The notes beneath the pieces are model-generated. The model did no database searches and had not been told where the DNA came from. It worked only from the letters and a program-made list of their open reading frames with translations. Positions 56,424-64,000 of a DNA stretch of 64,000 bases are shown piece after piece. The DNA is from Brachionus manjavacas (Eukaryota; Rotifera; Eurotatoria; Ploima; Brachionidae): contig JAHQIY010000003.1 of assembly GCA_019054805.1 (NCBI GenBank), forward strand, positions 558,001 through 622,000. Direction: 5' to 3'. Each line of letters starts with the position of its first letter. The first letter of the stretch is position 1. The position numbers and the translations under genes were made by a program.

Positions 56424-57565
56424 TGTTTAATGAAATTTTTAATTTCATCTTTTAAGAACGGTCTATAAAAACGCTCGATGATTTTGTGAGTTGTCTTTGA
56501 CTTACCCAAATGACCATTGTAAATCGATGAATGAACTTGTTTAATTATCATCACAGTGATTTGTTTTGGCAAAACAAATTGAGTGATTTTGTATCCATTA
56601 CGATCTTCACTATTTCTATATAAAATACCTTCAACGATCATTAAATTGTCGTATTGTTTGAAGAGTATTCGACGAGTTACATTTTCGAATATCGAAAGTT
56701 TTGGTTTGGTTTCACCGTGGGTTTGAATTAAATTCTTGATCCACTGAATATCTTTGTCTTTTAACTGTTCTTCGTTTAAACTTTGGAATTCGTTTATATT
56801 GACTGAACTTGGATTGTTGGCAATTGTGATGGCGTTTTCGTCTTGGTCTGAAGCGCTCGATTCAATTTCATCTTCATCATCCTGTGTTTCTTCTTCGTCA
56901 AACATTTGACTTACAACAGCGACTACGTTATCCAAATAATCATTCTCATCGATTTGATCAGTTGGTGGTCTTGACAACCAATCTGGAACGACATTTTCTC
57001 TACCCGGCTTGTATTCAATAACGAAATTATAAATACACAGTCTAAGGAACCATCGTTCTAGACGAGATTGTATATTTTTCTTGTTGGGGAGCCATGTCAA
57101 CGGAAGATGATCCGTTTTCACAGTGAATAAAATCCCATATAAACATTGATGGAAGTATTCTATTCCCATTACCAAAGCCAACATTTCTTTTTCGGATGTA
57201 CTATACTTCTTTTGAGTTGGTGTGTAGTTTTTCGAAAAGTACGCGATTGGTCTTAATTGCCCATCGATAAATTGTTCCAATACCGCTCCATAACCGTCTT
57301 CACTAGCATCCGTACTAAGAATGAATGGTTTACTAAAATCTGGCAAAGCAAGAACTAAGTCACTACACAACGTTTCTTTTAGTTTTACAAAACTCTCTTC
57401 AGCTTCAGGGTTCCAATTTAGTAAAACTTTTTTACCGTTGACTGCACCATTCTTTTTACGAAGATTTTTGGTACGTCTTTTAAACACAATAGATCGTAAA
57501 GAGGTTTCGCTAATTCTGCGTACATTGGAATAAACTTCCTGTACTGATTTGAAGCGCCTAACCAT
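56369..57565 (-). CDS. RNase H and integrase zinc domain of the Ty3/gypsy element
   Basis: In order: the connection LLNWNPEAEESFVKLKETL, RNase H-type FILSTDASEDGYGAVLEQF, SEKEMLALVMGIEYFHQCLY and TDHLPLTWL. A linker with an acidic stretch (MFDEEETQDDEDEIESS) follows, then the HHCC zinc domain of integrase (HSSIYNGHLGKSKTTHKII, then HCDVCQ). The first ~30 residues up to the frame change at about 57480 are in the wrong frame relative to the homology. Confidence 0.85.
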   Translation of the reverse strand: MVRRFKSVQEVYSNVRRISETSLRSIVFKRRTKNLRKKNGAVNGKKVLLNWNPEAEESFVKLKETLCSDLVLALPDFSKPFILSTDASEDGYGAVLEQFIDGQLRPIAYFSKNYTPTQKKYSTSEKEMLALVMGIEYFHQCLYGILFTVKTDHLPLTWLPNKKNIQSRLERWFLRLCIYNFVIEYKPGRENVVPDWLSRPPTDQIDENDYLDNVVAVVSQMFDEEETQDDEDEIESSASDQDENAITIANNPSSVNINEFQSLNEEQLKDKDIQWIKNLIQTHGETKPKLSIFENVTRRILFKQYDNLMIVEGILYRNSEDRNGYKITQFVLPKQITVMIIKQVHSSIYNGHLGKSKTTHKIIERFYRPFLKDEIKNFIKHCDVCQKPRSHNQNVSLN

Positions 57566-57789
57566 GATTGTAAATCGTTCACTGTGATCGGTTTTGGTCT
57601 TTGTTCAACACACTGTGATCGGTCTGGATCTGGTTTAATTTGATGATCCGAAATCATGTGACCTAATAATTTAATTTCGTTCGAGAGTGTGACACTCTTT
57701 TCGTACGATATTTTTAGTCTTCGGTTTTCTAAAGTATTCAACACATCCATCACTGTGTCCACGTGAAATTTGAGACCGTTCTTTTTGAA
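57418..57789 (-). CDS. RT thumb/connection block of the Ty3/gypsy element
   Basis: Holds NRRLKISYEKSVTL, IKLLGHMISDHQIKPDPDR and SWLGASNQYRKFIPMYAELA, the usual region after the RT active site. It is entered by a frame change at 57781-57787 and left by another at about 57480. Confidence 0.8.
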   Translation of the reverse strand, partial: FKKNGLKFHVDTVMDVLNTLENRRLKISYEKSVTLSNEIKLLGHMISDHQIKPDPDRSQCVEQRPKPITVNDLQSWLGASNQYRKFIPMYAELAKPLYDLLCLKDVPKIFVKRMVQSTVKKFY

Positions 57790-59757
57790 TTCGAATGAAT
57801 AATAGTATCATCGAAAAAAACACCAAGTGTTCCATTATCAATAAATTTTTTAAGTGTCTTCTCAATAAAACGTTGAAAACACGCTGGAGCTGTTTTGATA
57901 CCCATTGGCATTGAAACATATTCAAACACTCCATATTCACAAATAAAAGATGTGAATTCGATTGAGTCTTTGTGAACTGGAATTTGATGGAATGCTGACT
58001 TCAAATCGGCTTTTGTAAATGTATCGGATTCATTGATCTTATTATACATGTCACTGATCGAAGGAATTGGATAATTGTCATCTTTTATGACCTTGTTGAG
58101 CTCTTTGTAGTCTACTGTGAGCCTTATCGAACCATCTGGTTTGTCGACTACTCTTATCGGTGAACACCATTCGCTCTTGCTCTCTCGGATGATTCCCGCT
58201 TTGAGGAGCTTATCAATCTCGAGTCGAACTTTTTCTTTTAGATTGTATGGTAGAGGACGACTTTTACATCGGATCGGTCGTTGATTAGCCTCTTTAAAAT
58301 CGATTTTGAACGCACAGTCGTAATTTACTTCAGGCTTCAAATCGGTAACGGAATGAGCGGAAATTTTTTTAAATTCAGATTCGATAGCTTGTTTGGCTTG
58401 TTCAAATTCCATCTCAACTTCATTCACCATTTCAATTGAATTAATATGAATCGAATCGTCGTTTATAAATGATACCTTCTTTTCGACCACTTTTTCATCT
58501 TGGACTGCTGAAGCATTTTTAATTTGGATTTCATCAGTACACTGTGAAACTGTCGGTACCACTTCGACATTGGACGAAACCACATTAATTGAGGATTTAT
58601 CTTCAGTTTGGTTTTGTTTAACATTCAACAATTCTATCGATTCATCAGATTTTTCACTGTGAATATTTAGTTTGTTACTCGCTCTTCGAATATTGGCTCT
58701 AAATTTGCGTTCTTCCATTTCACTCTTGAATATCTTCATGACGACCGAAGAATATTCTTTTAGTATCGTGTGGATTCCATCAAACTTTTGTTTTAGGGCT
58801 GGAATACGCTTGATAATGTCTCGACCAAGTAAACACTGATAACCAGAGACATTTTCCGTAACCAATATCTTTGTGTTCCTCAAATCCAATTCTGGTACAA
58901 TTAAACATCGTTTTAATCTCAATGTTCCCAAAACTTTGATTTCACCACTCACAGAAGTCAATTTGTTCTCGCTTCTTTCTAACACAGTGTCTGGATCGTG
59001 GCGTTTTATCAACAAAAAGGTTTTTTCGTCGATTATTGACAAATCCGCGCCACTATCGCACATATAGTTGACGAGTGTATTATTAAATAAGGCTTGACCT
59101 CCGATTGGTTTATTTGGCTCAGAAATTCTTCCGAACACTCGTTTAACCGACATAATTTTTTCTTGTTGTTGTGTCTGTAGTTGCGATTGCTTTGGAGTTG
59201 GTTGAACACTTGTATTCAAATTGTTTTGTTGAAAACCATTGTTGGATGGTTTAACGTAGTTTTTGTTGTAACCCATATTCGGTTTGTAATTCTGGTTCGT
59301 TTGTGTTTGAAACTGAAGTTTCTTCGGTTGAGCAAAATTGTCACTCTCACTCGATACAAAATGACCATCACTTTGACTCGATGTTTCATAGCTCGAATTT
59401 TTGCATTCGGCATAATCGATCAAATCGTGTAATTTGAATGACTCGTCCTTCTTAATTTTTCTCATTTTTAACATCTTTGAACGAACGGTTTCACGTAATC
59501 TTTGATTCAAAAGACCAGCTGCGAATCTTTCTTGCATTACCCTATCAATGTCTTCCGAGTCACTAACATTTGGAAAGATTTTTTTGACTATTCGACTAAC
59601 TGACTCTCCAAATGATACAATTGATTCTTTAGGCGATTGTCTACAATGTGTCAACATCTCAAAATTCATCTCCGATTCTTTTTGTTTCACTGTGAAAGCT
59701 TCGACTAAAATCGATTTGAATTCATCAAATGAAACTTTTTTGAATGAGATCGTTTAA
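57750..59757 (-). CDS. Gag C-terminal part, protease and RT of the Ty3/gypsy element
   Basis: Starts after the frame change at 59735-59741. The Gag capsid-like region continues (FGESVSRIVKKIFPNVSD), then a glutamine/asparagine-rich linker without a zinc knuckle. The aspartic protease box is NYMCDSGADLSIIDEK. RT follows, with SEWCSPIRVVDKPDGSIRL, TVDYKELNKVIKDDNYPIP, FTKADLKSAFHQIPVHKDS, YVSMPMGIKTAPACFQRFIE and the active-site FFDD in GVFFDDTIIHS. The missing zinc knuckle is unusual for Gag, although several metazoan gypsy lineages lack it. Confidence 0.85.
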
Positions 59758-60408
59758 ATTACGAACTCTTCTAAGAACTTTGCTCTCGATATAGCTAATT
59801 GCAATATCGACCCATTCAGACTTGTCAAAACATCTTAGAAAAATTTCTAGTTGTATCAACCATGAGTTAAGGTCCATGCCTTCTCTGAACATGTCTGGAA
59901 CCTTGATTGATTTGTTTACCATGTTGCTTCCACTTGTATCTTGCACGGTCGAATTGTTCCGTGATGAATCAAGTTGCATGGTATTATAAACGTTAAAGTT
60001 GTGGGAGTTGGAGTTCGGCGTGGAGTGCCTCCCTTTTTTGAATAATTTGAACACTAATATCAGCACTGTGATAATGCCAATCAAACAGGCTGTTTCTTTT
60101 GGTATGCTAGCGACAACGGCATAACCATAATACAAAAGATACATGACTGAACGGTGTATAATTGAAACAACACGCTCAGTAAATGTTTGTTGATTGAGGC
60201 CAAGAATCGCCAAAACGCTCGATGGGACAATCGACGTAAAAAACATCATTGCCAACACGGTGATTCTATCGATAGGACCATTTACCATTTTTGAAAGAAA
60301 AGGAAAAAGAACTTTACAAAAATTGATAAGGAAAGATATGATTAAATAGGATATATCGATAAGATAATCCTGTAATGTAATTAATTTTTTCACGTTTTTA
60401 AACTTCAA
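59725..60408 (-). CDS. Gag N-terminal part with membrane domain
   Basis: 227 codons from the ATG at 60408. Residues 1-125 contain at least three hydrophobic segments: YLIISFLINFCKVLFPFL (about 21-38), ITVLAMMFFTSIVPSSVLAI (about 49-68), and a third from about 103 (ETACLIGIITVLILVFKLF). The last is followed by a basic stop (KKGRH). Residues 165-215 begin the Gag capsid-like domain (DMFREGMDLNSWLIQLEIFL). The frame leaves Gag homology at 59735-59741 and ends at a stop. Membrane segments in front of Gag are unusual; I infer direct membrane anchoring of particles or the polyprotein. Confidence 0.7.
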   Translation of the reverse strand: MKFKNVKKLITLQDYLIDISYLIISFLINFCKVLFPFLSKMVNGPIDRITVLAMMFFTSIVPSSVLAILGLNQQTFTERVVSIIHRSVMYLLYYGYAVVASIPKETACLIGIITVLILVFKLFKKGRHSTPNSNSHNFNVYNTMQLDSSRNNSTVQDTSGSNMVNKSIKVPDMFREGMDLNSWLIQLEIFLRCFDKSEWVDIAISYIESKVLRRVRNLNDLIQKSFI

Positions 60409-60479
60409 TGTAAATTAAAGTGTGACTTAAAGCACGTGATTTTGTGGGGGTGAAAAAGAAAATTTTAGAAAAATTTTAC

Positions 60480-60493
60480 ACCTAGGGACGCCA
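60480..60493 (-). promoter_or_regulatory. Primer binding site
   Basis: On the element strand TGGCGTCCCTAGGT follows the 5' LTR after one base. The TGGCG start is typical for tRNA-primed gypsy elements; the tRNA was not determined. Confidence 0.65.
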
Positions 60494-60494
60494 C

Positions 60495-60830
60495 TTTTAA
60501 AGTTCAAGTACGGCTTAACTTGTCTTTAAATCAGATTGGGATAAAGACCTAAGGGAAGGGACAATTAAATGAAAGTATAATATCTTTTATAAACTTTATT
60601 AATTACTGTGGCCGCTTCTAGCCTTTACAAATTATAAAGAAAAGAGAAAAGAGAAAACAAATAAAGAGAAATAATAATTGAGATCTCTTCTGATCGCACA
60701 TGTCTAATATTTTACACAGTGTTAAATACTATTACTTGCTAAGCGCATGAGATCATAGTATTGCACTGTGAAACTATAGACATGTAAGTTGAATAGAGTC
60801 GGTGTTGTAGTTATTGAGAGAACTACAACA
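60495..60830 (-). repeat. 5' LTR of the Ty3/gypsy element
   Basis: 336 bp, apparently identical to the LTR at 53733-54068. It contains two of the CACTGTG/CACAGTG words. Confidence 0.95.
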
Positions 60831-60834
60831 ATTG

Positions 60835-61670
60835 TTAATAAGTTTTTTTTTTAATTTTTTTGTATTTAAATAGTTAAAATGTTAAAAAATGAGCCTATAT
60901 CAGGTATATTCACAAATGTTTGAAATTTTTAAGCAAAATTTAAATCATTTTACCAATGCTAAAAAAAAATTTAAAATAATGCCACCAGAACGCATGTTAA
61001 GACCGATGCGGAACATTTTGCCAGATATTAATGCTAGTGTAATTTTGATTCTTGCTTATTTGTTGATAAAACTAACGTAGGCGATTTCTGTATGTTAAAA
61101 TGCGGTATTTATCAATAACTAAAATGAAATAAATGAAAATTGAAATTTTTAAATAAAATATAAAATTTCTTGTTATTTATTGCTTTTTAATAAAAATAAA
61201 TGTCATATTCCGTTGTAATAAAATTATGTTTTTTAATAATATATTTGATCCAGCAGTTAAATTGAAAACGAAAAATAATTAACAAAATTATTTTATTATT
61301 TGGTATAATAATTAATATAATTATTTGGTTTTTGGCAAAAGTTTCAAACTCTAATGATGCATTAAACAAAAAAAACTTGATTTTAATACTGTCTTAAGAC
61401 TTTAAAAAATCTTTCTATGTGGAATAAATAAGGAATTATTTAACATGCCAGATGGTGTTGCATGGCCAAAGTTTTGTTTGGGTTAATAAAACTCCAAAAT
61501 CTTACAAGGGAACGGATAAAAAAAATTCTTAACTTTAAAAATTAGTTATCAATCTTGTCTTGAAACAGCGGTTGGATTTAAGATTGGAAGATGTACTTTT
61601 TGTTCAAAATAAGTAAAAATTAATTTTTTAGTTAAAAAAACAAAAACAAAAGGTTTTTGTAAAATAGATA
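60835..61670. other. AT-rich DNA between LTR element and MITE
   Basis: A 63-codon ORF at 60889-61080 (MSLYQVYSQMFEIFKQ and onward) has no recognisable feature except a hydrophobic end and is probably chance. Nothing else seen. Confidence 0.5.
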
Positions 61671-62356
61671 CCGTAACCTCGGTTTTATAGACGCAGCATC
61701 TACTTCGAGAACGATATATAAACGCGACGAGGTTACTCCGTAAAGACCATACTAAAAAAAAAAAAAAAAATCAAATTTAAATTTTTCGCGTTTATGGCAG
61801 GGTTAGGTATTACATGCATGGTAAAGCCGGAACTTGACCGTATAACAGCATGCAATTTTTAAAATAAACGAGACCAAAAAAAATAAATTAAAAATTAAAT
61901 GCGTCAATAGGTAAAATTTATTTCACTTATTTTGGTATAAGCGCATGCAGCTAATTTAAAATTTTAAAATTGTATGAAAAATTTATTCTAAGTTATATAA
62001 TTACAAGCAAAATATACTCAAATTCGTCTCTGTTGACGGACTAGATTCAGAATCATTTGCTGATTCGGAAACAGATTTTTCAAGAATCAACATTTTTTAA
62101 AGCCAACAAAAAAATTCACTCACTACTCTTTTTTAACTTTAGAAGCATGAACAAACAAAGAAATTGTGACCGTTTTGAAATAAATTCAAAAATTTCAAAA
62201 TTTAAGTATATTTTGCTTGAGATTAGAATAAACTTAGAATAAAATAATTTTTTTATACAATTTTAAAATCGCAATATTTTTTTAAACGGAGTAACCGCGT
62301 CGCGTTTATATATCGTTCTCGAAGTAGATGCTGCGTCTATAAAACCGAGATTACGG
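61671..62356. mobile_element. MITE with ~75-bp inverted repeats
   Basis: The 686-bp element starts ccgtaacctcggttttatag and ends with the complement of that region (ctataaaaccgagattacgg). The arms match for about 75 bp and include gacgcagcatctacttcgag and a cgcgacg core, GC-rich for this region. Within each arm ccgtaacctcg and cgaggttactccg form a second, nested palindrome. The interior has a purine-rich run and no gene. No clear target duplication. Confidence 0.75.
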
Positions 62357-62380
62357 AACATTGTGCATTTTGAAGCAAAA

Positions 62381-62664
62381 AACAAAAACAAAAATTTTAT
62401 AATGAAATAACTTTTTGAACAAAAATCTAAAAATAGCTATGCAAAATGTATCAGCTGGCATAAACTTTTTACCACCCAATTTAGTTTCTGCAATAACTCT
62501 GCAATTTAATTTTAATGATTTTCTAATACTTTTAGTGCTTTGCAGAGTTTTTGCAGAGTCTTAATTTTGGTGGTACAAAGTTTGTACCAGCTGATACATT
62601 TTGCAGAACTTTTTATATACTTTTAGTAAAAAAGTTATTTCATTATAAAATTTTTGTTTTTGTT
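62381..62664. mobile_element. MITE related in its core to the one at 15386
   Basis: The 284-bp inverted repeat has outer arms aacaaaaacaaaaattttat with its complement, and inner arms tgcaaaatgtatcagctg with cagctgatacattttgca. The core (actctgcaat, then aatacttttagtgctttgca) resembles the core of the MITE at 15386-15741, while the outer arms differ. Confidence 0.7.
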
Positions 62665-64000
62665 ATTTGAATTAACTTGAATTTAGTAAGAATCAAAGAT
62701 TAGGTATGCAATTAAGCTAATTAGAATCTATTTTAGCTAAATAATTAGTTTTACTTATTTAGCACCCTATAAACCATAGAATAAGACTTCGTATTTAAAA
62801 TTTATTTAAATATTTAAAAATATCTAATGGATCAAAAGTTTTAGTTTAAAACTCAATGATATTCTTAAATAGGAAAATATTTCCTTTTTTTTAAATACTG
62901 AAAATTCTAGGAGAAAAAGGTTCAAAAAACTATTTTTTTTGTTTTTATTGAATTTCAGAATTTTAATCTGTTGTTTCCAAATTAATTATGATGAAAATTT
63001 TTTGCCTTTTTTTCAAATTTAACTTTTATTTATGTTCTTTTACAGTGGTGATTTGATAACAGTATTTTACGAAAATTTACGTAAATACCGTAAATTAACC
63101 AAATTTTACCACATTTTACGTAAATTAACGTAAAATTCGAAAAGTGAAAAAGAGTTTTTTTACGAAAAATTACGTTAATTTTCAGGATTTTACGATAATT
63201 TTGGGAAAATTCAAAACGGCCAAAAATTTTGGAAAAAATGTTTTTTTTTTGCCATAAATCGAAAATTTAAAATTTTTCTTTTTTTTTTTTAATTTTTTTT
63301 AAACGATTTTAAAAATAACTATTTTTAACCAAAGATTACGTTAATTTTGGTTATATTTTGTAAAATATTGGTAAAAAAAAGTAAAATTTAGAAAAAATTT
63401 ATTTATTTACACAAAACTAATTAAATGGAAAATAGAATACACATTTAATTTTAACAAATAATGTTTTTTATAAAAAGCTTTTGAATTTAAGTTAAATTAT
63501 GAAAATTAAATCAATTCTTTCTTTTGTTTCCTTTGAGACTATTTGCAGCTTTATCCTAATATTCTTTAAAATTTGAACCTTTTGGAACAAATTTAACCAA
63601 TTGGTCTTAAAGGACATTCAAGTAAAATACTATTTTTTTTTATTGTAAAAAAGATTACTTTTAATTTCAAACAATTCACTCGGATAATTTTTTACATAAT
63701 CCCAGTGTTTGATTTGGGTCTTTTTCATTATAAGCCCCCTCAAAAGCATTACGAAGATAATTCGTGAATTGTTTGTTGTTAACTTAAATTAATTTTTTAA
63801 ACATTATTCTTTGCTTAAAAAAATTCAAATTTTTCATTTTTAGCGTAAAAAAATAAAGACATAAAATAATATTTAAATATAATTACTAATTGCATTATTT
63901 TTTCCTTGCTCAACAAAAAAATCAGGTGTGATTGAATCTTAACTTGTCTGACCAATTTCTTTGATATTAGACATTTGAGTTGTAGAATGATAATTCCAGT
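62665..64000. other. AT-rich DNA without genes
   Basis: A cluster of ttacgtaa words and related ttacgtta at 63055-63200, otherwise featureless AT-rich sequence with many T runs. Confidence 0.5.

Larger units (their letters stand above)
53733..60830 (-). mobile_element. Complete Ty3/gypsy LTR retrotransposon with an extra ORF
   Basis: A 7098-bp element on the minus strand. Two 336-bp LTRs appear identical by eye, with flanking ATTG (53729-53732 and 60831-60834) as a 4-bp target duplication. In transcript order: 5' LTR, primer site, Gag with an N-terminal membrane domain, protease, RT, RNase H, integrase, then a third ORF (RRM-like plus coiled coil), polypurine tract and 3' LTR. The Gag-Pol reading is interrupted by five frame changes, but few if any in-frame stops are seen otherwise. 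The identical LTRs argue for a very recent insertion. Confidence 0.9.

Noticed and set aside
55030..60770. microRNA target sites as the explanation of the CACTGTG words
   Set aside because: The words occur in both orientations and in LTRs and would need a microRNA not known to be present; no support from this sequence.
60889..61080. 63-codon ORF next to the LTR element as a gene
   Set aside because: No recognisable domain or neighbouring exons, and the length is usual for chance ORFs.

Overview
The window is AT-rich eukaryotic DNA dominated by mobile elements, with two host genes. The splice sites I can place are GT-AG with very short introns (46 and 53 nt), and the genes are animal-type: a uridine-cytidine kinase-like gene and an EB/EGF-like cysteine-rich membrane protein. 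The repeats include a tRNA-derived SINE, Jockey/CR1-like LINEs, Ty3/gypsy elements, mariner, hAT-like foldbacks, Helitron, MULE and KDZ/Zisupton. This suggests a small invertebrate. A monogonont rotifer of the Brachionus type is my best guess, but the window does not prove it.

Layout. 1-5600: one SINE with a 14-bp target duplication, then decayed Ty3/gypsy, MULE and probably pogo/Tigger pieces. 5751-19402 (minus): one five-exon gene for a predicted 866-residue type II membrane protein with cysteine-rich repeats. Its 7.1-kb third intron holds a foldback element, LINE pieces and a broken Ty3/gypsy element; its first intron holds a MITE and a mariner-like relic. 20400-25410: a LINE and a Helitron helicase tail, duplicated in tandem. 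25408-42221: two copies of a ~2.1-kb unit. Copy A was split by a 9.6-kb KDZ/Zisupton-like transposon, copy B by a 2.7-kb hAT-like foldback element, so each copy shows the other's empty site. 42222-50000: decayed gypsy pol, a FLYWCH-type exon, a LINE and a mariner-type element with 562-bp inverted repeats. 50475-51929: the uridine kinase/UPRT-like gene. 53733-60830: a complete Ty3/gypsy retrotransposon (minus) with apparently identical 336-bp LTRs and an extra RRM-like/coiled-coil ORF after integrase. 61671-64000: MITEs and AT-rich DNA.

Most unusual: (i) the KDZ-like transposon pairs its transposase with a second, many-exon gene for a P-loop ATPase whose tail exons were multiplied by a ~310-bp tandem duplication; (ii) the LTR retrotransposon carries an N-terminal membrane domain on Gag, a GC-richer accessory ORF in the env position, and twenty copies of CACTGTG/CACAGTG (consensus TCACWGTGA) in coding and LTR sequence, in more than one reading frame. 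Several breaks in otherwise clean elements are one-base frame changes, most of them at A-runs, which could be assembly errors rather than decay.
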